A stretch of 57,458 nucleotides of DNA. Source: Anaerostipes sp. 992a (lineage in GTDB: Bacteria; Bacillota; Clostridia; Lachnospirales; Lachnospiraceae). Each line of letters starts with the position of its first letter. Position 1 is the first letter of the stretch. The stretch covers positions 15,001 to 72,458 of the forward strand of contig NZ_MJIG01000007.1 of NCBI RefSeq assembly GCF_001940245.1, written 5' to 3'. Shown here piece after piece: positions 11,439 through 19,311 of this stretch. A program made the translations under genes and the position numbers. The notes beneath the pieces were generated by a model. It made no database searches. It was given only the letters and a program-made list of their open reading frames with translations, and had not been told where the DNA came from.

Positions 11439-11786
11439 ATGACAGAACTGATTTGTATCGTATGCCCAAAAGGTTGTCATTTAAAAGTTGATGAAGAAAA
11501 TGGATATAAAGTAACCGGTAATGGCTGCCCTCGTGGAGCTGCTTACGGTGAAAAAGAACTGGTAAATCCAACTCGTACTATTACTTCTACTGTCCGCATT
11601 AACGGAAAAACAGCGAGAAGAGTACCAGTTAAGACAAGTGCAGATTTTCCAAAAGGAAAGATCTTTGATGTTATGGCGGAATTAGATAAAGTTGATGCAC
11701 AGGCTCCAGTAAAAGTTGGCGATGTAATCATCAAAGACGTTTGCGGACTTGGCGTTGATATCGTAGCAGCAAAGGATATTGATTAA
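11439..11786 (+). CDS. DUF1667 iron-sulfur-type small subunit
   Basis: A 115-residue protein of family DUF1667, found as third member with the two FAD proteins upstream. Cysteines 6, 9, 13 and 30 (CIVCPKGC ... GNGCPRG) resemble the N-terminal [4Fe-4S] ligands of molybdopterin oxidoreductases, so an electron-transfer role is likely. The ATG at 11439 behind GGAAAGG is preferred to a GTG three codons earlier. It closes the trio; the following 145 bases hold a strong hairpin before the next gene. Confidence 0.85.
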   Translation: MTELICIVCPKGCHLKVDEENGYKVTGNGCPRGAAYGEKELVNPTRTITSTVRINGKTARRVPVKTSADFPKGKIFDVMAELDKVDAQAPVKVGDVIIKDVCGLGVDIVAAKDID

Positions 11787-11849
11787 TTCATAAGGGATTT
11801 ATCCCACTTAGAACACGTTGGTGTTCAACATAAATGTGCCCACATATAT

Positions 11850-11880
11850 GATGGCCGGGCTATAAGCGGGCCTGGTCATC
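11850..11880 (+). other. Intergenic hairpin
   Basis: GATGGCCGG / (C)CTGGTCATC forms a stem of about nine pairs with a one-base bulge. The following CTTAAAATT is not a proper T tract, so it is more likely an attenuator or mRNA-stability element between the DUF1667 gene and the GpsA-like gene. A smaller GAACAC/GTGTTC hairpin precedes it at about 11811-11826. Confidence 0.45.
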
Positions 11881-11930
11881 CTTAAAATTAAAATTGATGA
11901 AACATGTATGAAAATTAGGAGGATAATAGC

Positions 11931-12974
11931 ATGAGCGTAATTACATTTATTTGTGCAGGTCAGATGAACTCTGCAATCACATTCCCAGCATTTGAAAATG
12001 GACATGAAGTTCGTTTAGTAGGATCTCCATTGGATAGAGATATCATCGATGGATTAAGAAAAGATAACTATCACATCACATTAAAAAGAACCTTACATGA
12101 TGGGATCAAATATTATCAGATTGAAGAATTAGGAGAAGCTTTAGAAGGAGCAGACTTAATTCTTGGTGGAGTAAGTAGTTTTGGTCTTGACTGGTTCTGC
12201 GATGAAATCTTACCAGTGATTCCAGACGGAGTACCTCTGTTAACAGTAACAAAAGGTATGGTAGATTTAGAAGATGGTACTTTAGTTCCTTACCCAACGA
12301 TCTTTGCTCAAAGACAGCCAGAAGGTAAGAACATCGATTTAAACGCAATTGGTGGACCATGTACAAGCTACGAATTAGCAGACCATGATGACAGCCACGT
12401 AGCATTTTGTGGTAAAAACATGGAAACATTAAAGAAATTCAAAGCTGCTTTAGCAACAGATTACTATCACATCAGCTTATCTACCGATGTTGTAGGTGTT
12501 GAATGTGCAGTAGCTATGAAAAACGCTTATGCTTTAGGTGTATCCTTAGCAGTAGGTTTAGCTGAAAAACGTGATGGAAAAATTGGAGCTGTTCATTACA
12601 ACTCCCAGGCAGCTTTATTTGGACAGGGCTTAAAAGAAATGATCAAATTATTAGACTTGATCGGTGGTGGCCCAGAAAACATCATTCACGGTGGCGGAGA
12701 CCTTTACGTAACCGTATTTGGAGGAAGAACACGTAAGATCGGTACCTTATTAGGACGTGGATTATCTTTTGATCAGGCTATGGAAGAATTAGCTGGTGTA
12801 ACATTAGAGTCTATCGTAATCGCTACACGTACAGCAAGAGCCGTTCGTAAATTAGCAGAAAGAGGAATCGTATCCATCGACGATTTCCCACTATTAATGC
12901 ATGTAGATGACATCATCAACAACGGTGCAGAAGTAAACATCCCTTGGGAAAAATTCACAACAATTGTAGAATAA
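11931..12974 (+). CDS. NAD(P)-dependent glycerol-3-phosphate-dehydrogenase-like enzyme (GpsA fold)
   Basis: A 347-residue two-domain dehydrogenase. The N-terminal Rossmann motif is unusual (ICAGQMNSA in place of GxGxxGxA). The catalytic-domain signature is clear: an AMKNAYALGVSLAVGL helix with the catalytic lysine, and NSQAALFGQGLKEM, equivalent to the GpsA NTKAALI..G..E motif, near residues 222-237. Strong AGGAGG before the ATG. Together with the FAD trio upstream, the operon would hold both a quinone/Fe-S-linked and a pyridine-nucleotide-linked route for a G3P-like substrate. Whether the substrate is glycerol-3-phosphate or a four- or five-carbon polyol phosphate is open. Confidence 0.8.
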   Translation: MSVITFICAGQMNSAITFPAFENGHEVRLVGSPLDRDIIDGLRKDNYHITLKRTLHDGIKYYQIEELGEALEGADLILGGVSSFGLDWFCDEILPVIPDGVPLLTVTKGMVDLEDGTLVPYPTIFAQRQPEGKNIDLNAIGGPCTSYELADHDDSHVAFCGKNMETLKKFKAALATDYYHISLSTDVVGVECAVAMKNAYALGVSLAVGLAEKRDGKIGAVHYNSQAALFGQGLKEMIKLLDLIGGGPENIIHGGGDLYVTVFGGRTRKIGTLLGRGLSFDQAMEELAGVTLESIVIATRTARAVRKLAERGIVSIDDFPLLMHVDDIINNGAEVNIPWEKFTTIVE

Positions 12975-13008
12975 ACGCGTAAGCAACGAGAAGATTCATT
13001 TTGCAAAG

Positions 13009-13044
13009 AAAGCCACAAGAGCAGAAATGTTCTTGTGGCTTTTT
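13009..13044 (+). terminator. Terminator of the transketolase/GpsA-like operon
   Basis: A 12-bp stem AAAGCCACAAGA / TCTTGTGGCTTT with 9-base loop, followed by TTTT, 35 bases behind the stop codon. Confidence 0.88.
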
Positions 13045-13050
13045 ATTGCA

Positions 13051-13459
13051 AAAAAAGCGGCGACTGCCGCGAGTACAAAAATACGAAGTATTTTTGTAGG
13101 ATTCTCGTTGCGAATAAATAGGGCGTGAGTACATTGACGAAGTCAATGGGCACGGATCAAAAAAAGCGGCGACTGCCGCGAGTACAAAAATACGGAGTAT
13201 TTTTGTAAGATTCTCGTTGCGAATAAATAGGGCGTGAGTTCATTGACGAAGTCAATGGGCACGGATCAAAAAAAGCGGCGACTGCCGCGAGTACAAAAAT
13301 ACGGAGTATTTTTGTAAGATTCTCGTTGCGAATAAATAGGGCGTGAGTTCATTGACGAAGTCAATGGGCACGGATCAAAAAAAGCGGCGACTGCCGCGAG
13401 TACAAAAATACGGAGTATTTTTGTAAGATTCTCGTTGCGAATAAATAGGGCGTGAGTAC
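13051..13459. repeat. 109-bp tandem repeat array, 3.7 copies
   Basis: The unit beginning GCGGCGACTGCCGC recurs at 13057, 13166, 13275 and 13384, exactly 109 bases apart; the last copy stops after 76 bases. Copies 2-4 are identical where they overlap; copy 1 differs at a few positions. Each unit holds three perfect hairpins: GCGGC/GCCGC (loop GACT), ACAAAAATAC/GTATTTTTGT (loop GGA or GAA) and CATTGAC/GTCAATG (loop GAA), and the arms GCGAG/CTCGT enclose the middle one. An inverted partial copy (GCAACGAGAA) lies at about 12983. No coding frame. The array sits between the operon terminator and the convergent SorC regulator stop. Confidence 0.95.
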
Positions 13460-13462
13460 GGA

Positions 13463-14434
13463 TTAGAGAAGAATTTCAGGACAGATTTCACATAATAAAT
13501 CTGCGGTTGCTTCATCTGTCACTAAAATATTAACGAGATTTCCTCTCAATGCCCCGAGAATGCTATATACTTTATCTTCTCCCACCGCTACTCCGATGCG
13601 AGTGTCTATATTTTTTAGTGTTTTCAAAGGAACAGCTACTGTTCTGGCATCCATCTGGGGAACGCATAGATTTCCCTCCTTATCAATGAGATGCGTACAA
13701 ATATCCCCAACAACCCCCTGAGTGGTCAATTGCTTCACTTCACTTTCTGATAGGTAGCCAACTCTTGCCATGGCACACTGCGTGTCAAATTTTCCCATAG
13801 TGATAATGCAGATATTTGCTTTGGAAGCATAAGATAGTACATCCTGCATGGAACGTTCATGATACAGAGTATCTTTTATGTGAAACGAATCAACGATTGC
13901 AGGAAATGGCAGTAAATATCCAGTGCTATTCAACTTGTGAGAAAATTCTGTTGAAATTTCAGAAACATATACATTTTTATTTGTGTTGCTTACGCCGCCA
14001 CAGAGCTGTACGGTTACAATGTTTTTTAATGCTTCCTGAACGGAAAGTGCTTTCGCACATTCATAGATCGTTTCACCCCAGGAATAACCGATGATATCTC
14101 CATCGCAGAGAATACTCTCTAAATATAATGCCGTAGCTTCTCCGACGAGTGTAAGCGGTAATTGAGAGTCAGATTTTGGTGCAATGATGACCTTATTCAG
14201 GTTAAAAAATTCCCGTATCTGTTTTTCTTTTTTACTCTCTGTATCCACATCATCTTTAATGGTTATTTGCACAATTCCAGTTTCTTTCGCCTCTAACAAT
14301 AATTTTGATATATAAGGACGAGAAAGGTTCACAATTTTTGCAATTTCATTTTGATTGTAATTTTGTTCATAATATAAACGTGCTACTTGCACTAAGAGAG
14401 AACGTTTCTGTCTATCTTTTTTTGTTTTGTTCAT
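13463..14434 (-). CDS. SorC/DeoR-type sugar-binding transcriptional regulator
   Basis: Regulator of the SorC family (the family that includes B. subtilis DeoR and CggR), 323 residues. The N-terminal helix-turn-helix lies at about residues 14-45 (VARLYYEQNYNQNEIAKIVNLSRPYISKLL), followed by the phosphosugar-binding domain (about 60-320) with the IGYSWGETIYECA and VQLCGGV segments. GGAG stands six bases before the ATG. It is divergent from a zinc alcohol dehydrogenase and deoC, consistent with control of that pair by a (deoxy)pentose phosphate. Three copies of TATCAAATG near the two promoters are candidate operators. Confidence 0.92.
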   Translation of the reverse strand: MNKTKKDRQKRSLLVQVARLYYEQNYNQNEIAKIVNLSRPYISKLLLEAKETGIVQITIKDDVDTESKKEKQIREFFNLNKVIIAPKSDSQLPLTLVGEATALYLESILCDGDIIGYSWGETIYECAKALSVQEALKNIVTVQLCGGVSNTNKNVYVSEISTEFSHKLNSTGYLLPFPAIVDSFHIKDTLYHERSMQDVLSYASKANICIITMGKFDTQCAMARVGYLSESEVKQLTTQGVVGDICTHLIDKEGNLCVPQMDARTVAVPLKTLKNIDTRIGVAVGEDKVYSILGALRGNLVNILVTDEATADLLCEICPEILL

Positions 14435-14454
14435 AATATACTCCAGTTTAGTTA

Positions 14455-14463
14455 CATTTGATA
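14455..14463 (-). promoter_or_regulatory. TATCAAATG box at the SorC promoter side
   Basis: CATTTGATA on the plus strand, the inverse of the two boxes at 14725 and 14746, 21 bases upstream of the regulator start codon. Suggests autoregulation. Confidence 0.45.
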
Positions 14464-14490
14464 CTATTATATGATATTTATTATGATACC

Positions 14491-14670
14491 AGGGTCAAAA
14501 GGTCATGTTGTTCATGCTTGCATGAAAAAGCATGACTTTGGGACCCGCAAAACATGAGAAAGTAGCCATTTTTCGTAGAAAAATGAGCGGATTTCGAATG
14601 TTTTTAGGATTTCGTGAGCGTGAAACGCGGAGAAATCCGTAGGTATCAGGGGGCAAAGACTTTTGACCCT
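14491..14670. repeat. 180-bp element with 11-bp perfect terminal inverted repeats
   Basis: AGGGTCAAAAG (14491-14501) is mirrored by CTTTTGACCCT (14660-14670). Outside lie GATACC and inside the right end GGTATC. The interior has further stems (TCATGCT/AGCATGA; GCGTGAAACGC) and no coding frame. The composition differs from the AT-rich flanks, so it looks like a small non-autonomous or structured intergenic element inserted between the divergent promoters. No clear target duplication seen. Confidence 0.7.
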
Positions 14671-14724
14671 AACATCTTATTATATTACTATGGACAGAAA
14701 GTAGCAAATGAAATATAATATAAG

Positions 14725-14754
14725 TATCAAATGATAATAGTAAATTATCAAATG
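14725..14754 (+). promoter_or_regulatory. Two direct TATCAAATG boxes upstream of the alcohol dehydrogenase
   Basis: TATCAAATG at 14725-14733 and 14746-14754, 21 bases apart (two helical turns), directly upstream of the ribosome site. Matching inverse copy at 14455. Likely operator of the SorC-family regulator. Confidence 0.5.
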
Positions 14755-14774
14755 TTCATAATGGGAGGATTTTT

Positions 14775-15836
14775 ATGAAAGCGATTCAAATGACAGCAAT
14801 CAAAGAATTAAATTATGTGGAAGTAGCGACACCAGAACCGAAGGAGGATGAGGTTTTATTAGAGATCAAGGCAGTTGGTATCTGTGGATCGGATATCCCT
14901 CGTATCTTAAAATCAGGTCCTCATACATTGCCGATCATTCCGGGGCATGAATTTGCAGGGAAAGTGGTAGGGACAGGAAGGAAGGTTAAGAACTGGGAAA
15001 TAGGGGATAAAGCCAGTGCAGCTCCCATGATTCCTTGTTTTGAATGTGAGTGGTGTAAAAAAGGCATTTATTCTCTTTGTGAAGACTATCAATATTATGG
15101 TTCCCGTAACGATGGTGCCTTTGCCCAATATCTTGCGGTGAAAGAAACATGCCTTCTTCCAATTGGTAAAGATACTCCATATGCATGGGGAGCAACCATC
15201 GATCCTGCCGCAAATGCGATTCATGCTTATCTAAGAGCAAACGGAAATGGCAATGATACTGTGTGTGTATTTGGCCTTGGTGCCATTGGCCTATTCGCCA
15301 TCCAGTATGCAAAAGTCCTTGGATGTAAAAAGATCGTGGCCGTAGACATCGACGATGGGAAATTGGAAACAGCGAAAGCTTGTGGGGCTACGATGACAGT
15401 AAATTCTTTAAAAGAAGATCCTGTTAAAAAAATTTTAGATGATACGGATCATAGAGGAGTTACGCTTTCCTTGGAAATGTCAGGAGCTCCCATCTGCCAG
15501 CATCAGGCAATTTTAAGTACGGGAAGAATGGGAAGGGTTGTTTATCTTGGTATTTCCCATGCACCTCTGCATTTATCCGAAAAGGCAGTGGATCAGATTG
15601 AAAGATATCAATTAAGTATTATTGGAAGCTGGAATTCTTTTTCTGCACCATATCCTGGAAAAGAATGGACAGAAGCAGCCAAACGAATGGACGAGAAAAA
15701 ATTTGATCCAGATCTTCTTATTTCCCATAGATTAGGTTTAGAAGAATGTCCGGATATTTTTCGTCAGATTGATGAAAAAAAGCTTGTATATAATAAAATC
15801 ATGTTCTTTCCAAATGGAATGAATGAATTAAAATAA
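14775..15836 (+). CDS. Zinc-dependent sugar-alcohol dehydrogenase (GatD-like)
   Basis: Medium-chain zinc dehydrogenase of 353 residues, closest in type to galactitol-1-phosphate 5-dehydrogenase and related polyol dehydrogenases. Catalytic zinc ligands are in GICGSD (Cys about 37) and PGHEFAG (His about 59). The structural-zinc lobe [15 protein letters not shown] is complete (about residues 88-102), and the NAD-binding motif GLGAIG follows near 171. GGGAGG precedes the ATG. It overlaps or abuts deoC, so its product probably feeds an aldolase step. Substrate not known. Confidence 0.88.
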   Translation: MKAIQMTAIKELNYVEVATPEPKEDEVLLEIKAVGICGSDIPRILKSGPHTLPIIPGHEFAGKVVGTGRKVKNWEIGDKASAAPMIPCFECEWCKKGIYSLCEDYQYYGSRNDGAFAQYLAVKETCLLPIGKDTPYAWGATIDPAANAIHAYLRANGNGNDTVCVFGLGAIGLFAIQYAKVLGCKKIVAVDIDDGKLETAKACGATMTVNSLKEDPVKKILDDTDHRGVTLSLEMSGAPICQHQAILSTGRMGRVVYLGISHAPLHLSEKAVDQIERYQLSIIGSWNSFSAPYPGKEWTEAAKRMDEKKFDPDLLISHRLGLEECPDIFRQIDEKKLVYNKIMFFPNGMNELK

Positions 15837-15856
15837 TGAAAAAGGAGAAATTAATC

Positions 15857-16510
15857 ATGAATAAAACAACCATTGCAAAATATTTGGACGATACGTTATT
15901 AAAAGCGGATGCAACACCGGAACAGGTGAGAAGTGTTTGTAAGGAAGCAATGAAATATCAGACAGCCTCTGTCTGTGTCAACACATCTTATGTTTCCTTT
16001 GTAGCTGGTGAATTACAAGGATCAAAGGTAAAAACATGCTGTGTGATCGGATTCCCTCTGGGTGCATGTACGACGGAAACAAAAGTGGCTGAAACCATGG
16101 ATGCAATCGAAAAAGGGGCAGAGGAAGTGGATATGGTCATTCATGTAGGTGCGGCAAAGGCAGGAAACTGGGACTATGTGAAAAAAGATATTTCTCAAGT
16201 TGTTTGTGCAGCAAAGAAAAAGGCTTTGGTAAAAGTCATTATCGAAACTTGTCTTTTATCTGATGAGGAAAAAAGAAAAGTATGTATGCTTGCCCAAGAA
16301 GCTGGGGCAGATTTTGTAAAAACATCTACAGGATTTTCTACTGGAGGTGCAACAATAGAGGATATTAAACTAATGAGAGAAACGGTCGGTCCGGATATGG
16401 GAGTGAAGGCCTCAGGTGGAATCAGAGATTACGAAACAGCCGTAGCAATGATCCAAGCTGGGGCAACCAGAATTGGAACCAGCAGTGCTGCAAAAATTAT
16501 TGAAGGGTAG
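15857..16510 (+). CDS. deoC: Deoxyribose-phosphate aldolase
   Basis: Cleaves 2-deoxyribose-5-phosphate into acetaldehyde and glyceraldehyde-3-phosphate. The 217-residue protein has the class I aldolase set: [18 protein letters not shown] with the proton-relay lysine, DFVKTSTGF with the Schiff-base lysine (about residue 152) and [10 protein letters not shown] (about residue 180). The ATG at 15857 behind AAGGAG is preferred over one seven codons earlier that overlaps the dehydrogenase stop. Pairing with a polyol dehydrogenase instead of phosphopentomutase or nucleoside phosphorylase suggests use in deoxysugar or polyol breakdown rather than plain nucleoside salvage. Confidence 0.95.
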   Translation: MNKTTIAKYLDDTLLKADATPEQVRSVCKEAMKYQTASVCVNTSYVSFVAGELQGSKVKTCCVIGFPLGACTTETKVAETMDAIEKGAEEVDMVIHVGAAKAGNWDYVKKDISQVVCAAKKKALVKVIIETCLLSDEEKRKVCMLAQEAGADFVKTSTGFSTGGATIEDIKLMRETVGPDMGVKASGGIRDYETAVAMIQAGATRIGTSSAAKIIEG

Positions 16511-16536
16511 GGAGAAAAGGTATCTTTATTGGTAAT

Positions 16537-16586
16537 CCGGAGAGTTCCACTATTGCCCTGATCCTGAAAATAGTGGAACATTCCGG
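16537..16586. other. Strong hairpin between deoC and the restriction locus
   Basis: CCGGA-GA-GTTCCACTATT pairs with AATAGTGGAAC-AT-TCCGG: an 11-bp and a 5-bp helix around a 2x2 internal loop. No T tract on either side, so not a standard terminator. It lies at the junction between the metabolic operon and the AT-rich defence island. Confidence 0.6.
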
Positions 16587-16639
16587 TGTCTGCCTTATGG
16601 TGTTGCTTATCTAAAACTTCAATTTCTGGGGAATTTTTA

Positions 16640-17740
16640 CTAAAATATGTAGGTTTGTTGAGAAATCGACGGATTGGGAAGAAAAGAGGCAAATTTATAT
16701 TTGTTGACTTGTTCTACAAGTGCAATATACTCATCTACTAATTCATCAGGCGGACAAATAATTGGAAACTCCTCGATATGATCCTTATTGAGCTGTCGCT
16801 TATCAATTCCACCAACACATACATTTCTAATTAAGTCTCGATATTCATTTGAAACAAGGATTCTAAGAATAAAGCGATTGTTCACACTTGGTTTAAGTCT
16901 TATAAAATACACATGCCCATTGACATTGGCTGCATCATCCTCACCCAAATACAGTGCAGCTCTACCAAGTGAACTATTTTCCGTATTAATTCGACCTGTT
17001 TTAGTCATTAGGATATCACCATGCTTTAGACTACTTCGTCGCATACTGGCATGTGTTTCTTCATCAATATAGGCAATGTCATTCATTTCCAGTCTATCCT
17101 TCCAGACATTCTGACTTCTGAAGAATGTTATACCTTCATCAACATAAACCTCTGAACCACCTTTGGGGGTATTACCACTATTGACTTGAACAACTAACTC
17201 TTTAAGTTTTTTTACCGGCCATCTCATAGGATTTGCAACTGGATCTCCAAACATCTCAACAAATCGGGCTTTGATAAGGTCGTCCAATTTTTGTAGTTCG
17301 TGCTTCCTTGATTCAATTATATTTTCCGCTAATCCAAGCACCTTTACAATTTCTTTCTGTTCATTCATTGGCGAAAGATTAAACTCTTCTTTTTTATAAT
17401 CTTTAAAATATATATGTGGAATTGTTGCTCCTGTAAAGTATTTTTCCAAATGCATATGTCGGACTACGTAGCACAAATACTCAGGTAATACATTTTCTTT
17501 TGGTAATAGATATTGCATTGTTCCGATTACAGAAGATTTCGCTGGAAGCAGAATTGTGCGCCCAATACCTGCACCATCTTTGACAACTGCAACATACGCC
17601 TTCTCTTGATGATAAAAATCAACATTTCCGATATAACCACCTGCCCCGTATATAGGATAATTACCAGTACAATTAATAACATCCGATTGTTTTAAGTTTG
17701 ATGAATCACGTTCACAAACATCCTCTAATAATACTCTCAT
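16640..17740 (-). CDS. hsdS: Type I restriction specificity subunit, second (reversed) copy with altered C-terminus
   Basis: HsdS sets the DNA target of a type I system through two target-recognition domains (TRDs). Here TRD1 covers about residues 1-125, the central conserved helix ends in ELQKLDDLIKARFVEMFGDP (about 145-165), TRD2 runs to about 340. The tail EQVNKYK matches the plus-strand hsdS but then changes to a 17-residue unrelated end, lacking the final conserved helix (TLFDALMQQYFG type). It reads away from hsdM, and shares inverted repeats with the plus-strand hsdS at its start, middle and tail. It is thus a storage/alternate specificity gene; its own expression is uncertain. Confidence 0.9.
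   Translation of the reverse strand: MRVLLEDVCERDSSNLKQSDVINCTGNYPIYGAGGYIGNVDFYHQEKAYVAVVKDGAGIGRTILLPAKSSVIGTMQYLLPKENVLPEYLCYVVRHMHLEKYFTGATIPHIYFKDYKKEEFNLSPMNEQKEIVKVLGLAENIIESRKHELQKLDDLIKARFVEMFGDPVANPMRWPVKKLKELVVQVNSGNTPKGGSEVYVDEGITFFRSQNVWKDRLEMNDIAYIDEETHASMRRSSLKHGDILMTKTGRINTENSSLGRAALYLGEDDAANVNGHVYFIRLKPSVNNRFILRILVSNEYRDLIRNVCVGGIDKRQLNKDHIEEFPIICPPDELVDEYIALVEQVNKYKFASFLPNPSISQQTYIF
16693..16713. repeat. Outer inverted repeat, left arm (hsd pair iii)
   Basis: Perfect 21-bp inverse of 20309-20329; encodes the QVNKYK tail segment of both hsdS genes. Confidence 0.9.
17241..17284. repeat. Central inverted repeat, left arm (hsd pair ii)
   Basis: 44 bases, 41 identical to the inverse of 19834-19877, with a 20-bp perfect core. 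It encodes the DDLIKARFVEMFGDP conserved helix between the two TRDs. Confidence 0.92.
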
Positions 17741-17742
17741 CT

Positions 17743-17766
17743 ATTCATTCCTACAAATCCGAATTT
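17743..17766. repeat. Inner inverted repeat, left arm (hsd pair i)
   Basis: Perfect 24-bp inverse of 19287-19310. It contains the ribosome site and runs to just before the start codon of the reversed hsdS. Confidence 0.93.
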
Positions 17767-17790
17767 GTTCTACTTATGTTTATAAATATC

Positions 17791-17799
17791 TGTTATAAT
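17791..17799 (+). promoter_or_regulatory. Extended -10 promoter of hsdM
   Basis: TGTTATAAT, an extended -10, 31 bases before the hsdM start. It lies inside the inner inverted repeats and so would flip together with hsdM. Confidence 0.65.
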
Positions 17800-17829
17800 T
17801 TAAATAATTATAATGGAAAGGAAATAATT

Positions 17830-19302
17830 ATGATTACAGGCGATTTAAGGAATAAAGTGGATCGTATTTGGGAAATTTTTTGGACAGGTGGAATTACGAA
17901 TCCATTGGAAGTAATTGAACAGTTCACATATTTACTTTTTATAAAACAATTAGATGATGTAGAGTCTGCAAAAGAAAATGATGCAATTTTTTTAGGACTT
18001 TCATTTGAGGGAATGTTTCCAATAGATAAACAGAATTTACGATGGAGTAAATTCAAGAACTTAGAAGCAGAAGAAATGTATCAGCTGGTTTTAAATGAAG
18101 TGTTCCCATTTATAAAGGGACTTCATCAAGATGGCGATTCTGCATATGCCAAATATATGGGAGATGCTATTTTTAAAATTCCAACGGCAGCAATGTTGAC
18201 AAAAATTGTAGATGGAATTGATCAGTTAGAGTTAGATGTTGCAGATAGTAAAGGAGATCTTTATGAATATTTATTATCAAAGGTAGCAACGGCAGGAAAA
18301 AATGGTCAGTTCCGGACGCCTAGACATATCATTAATATGATGGTTGCACTTACAAAGCCAGCTTCCGATGATATTATTATTGATCCTGCCATGGGATCTG
18401 CAGGTTTTTTGATTGCGGCACAGGAATATTTAAGAAAAAATGAACCGAAGATGTTTTTTGATGCGAAAGCACAAGAACATTTTCATAATCATATGTTTTA
18501 TGGATTTGATATGGATCGGACAATGCTCCGGATCGGTGCTATGAATATGTTGCTTCATGGAGTTGATAATCCCAATATTGAATATAGAGATAGTTTATCT
18601 GAACAAAATAAAGATTATGAAAAATATACGCTTGTACTTGCGAATCCACCATTTAAAGGAAGTCTAGATTATGAAGCAGTATCAGCAGATTTGTTAAAAG
18701 TATGTAAAACAAAGAAAACAGAATTATTGTTTTTAGCGTTATTTCTACGAATTTTAAAACCTGGAGGAAGAGCAGCTGTTATTGTTCCAGATGGTGTATT
18801 GTTTGGAAGTAGTAAAGCACATAAGAAGATTCGTCAGGAGATTGTAGAAAAGAATAAGCTGGAAGCAGTTATTTCAATGCCATCGGGTGTGTTTAAACCA
18901 TATGCAGGAGTTTCAACAGCTATATTAGTTTTTACAAAGACTGGAGCTGGAGGAACAGACAAGGTTTGGTTTTATGACATGAAAGCAGATGGATTGAGTT
19001 TGGATGATAAACGTCAGCCAGTGAAAGAAAATGATATTCCGGATATTATTGAGAGATTTAATCATAGAGAAGCAGAAGAAGAAAGAAAACGTACAGAACA
19101 AAGCTTTTTTGTGCCATTTGATGAGATTAAAGACAAAGCTTATGATTTGTCGATTAATAAATATAAGGAAATCGAGTATAAACCAATCGAATATGATCCT
19201 TCGGATGTTATTCTTGGAAGAATTGAAGAGTTAGAGAAGGAAATCCAGAAGGAATTGGCTGAATTAAAGGAACTGTTGAAAAATGAAAATTCGGATTTGT
19301 AG
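17830..19302 (+). CDS. hsdM: Type I restriction-modification DNA methyltransferase subunit
   Basis: N6-adenine methyltransferase subunit, 490 residues; acts as HsdM2S methylase and within the HsdR2M2S restriction complex. An N-terminal helical HsdM_N domain (about 1-120) precedes the SAM-binding motif DPAMGSAGFLI (about 185) and the catalytic NPPF (LANPPFKGS, about 274). The C-terminus is a coiled helix (ELEKEIQKELAELKELL). The ATG behind GGAAAGG is used; the open frame extends 44 codons further upstream across the promoter. It is cotranscribed with the downstream hsdS and is bracketed by all three inverted-repeat pairs of the locus. Confidence 0.96.
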   Translation: MITGDLRNKVDRIWEIFWTGGITNPLEVIEQFTYLLFIKQLDDVESAKENDAIFLGLSFEGMFPIDKQNLRWSKFKNLEAEEMYQLVLNEVFPFIKGLHQDGDSAYAKYMGDAIFKIPTAAMLTKIVDGIDQLELDVADSKGDLYEYLLSKVATAGKNGQFRTPRHIINMMVALTKPASDDIIIDPAMGSAGFLIAAQEYLRKNEPKMFFDAKAQEHFHNHMFYGFDMDRTMLRIGAMNMLLHGVDNPNIEYRDSLSEQNKDYEKYTLVLANPPFKGSLDYEAVSADLLKVCKTKKTELLFLALFLRILKPGGRAAVIVPDGVLFGSSKAHKKIRQEIVEKNKLEAVISMPSGVFKPYAGVSTAILVFTKTGAGGTDKVWFYDMKADGLSLDDKRQPVKENDIPDIIERFNHREAEEERKRTEQSFFVPFDEIKDKAYDLSINKYKEIEYKPIEYDPSDVILGRIEELEKEIQKELAELKELLKNENSDL

Positions 19303-19310
19303 GAATGAAT
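19287..19310. repeat. Inner inverted repeat, right arm (hsd pair i)
   Basis: Perfect 24-bp inverse of 17743-17766. It covers the last codons of hsdM, its stop, and the ribosome site and start region of hsdS. Confidence 0.93.
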
Positions 19311-19311
19311 G

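Noticed and set aside
13051-13459. Possible CRISPR array
   Set aside because: The 109-bp units are contiguous and identical; there are no unique spacers and no cas genes.
16511-16639. Terminator behind deoC
   Set aside because: The hairpin at 16537-16586 has no T tract on the plus strand; kept only as a hairpin.
17698-17829. N-terminal extension of hsdM
   Set aside because: The extra 44 codons cover the reversed hsdS start and the hsdM promoter; the ATG at 17830 has a proper ribosome site and matches the family start.
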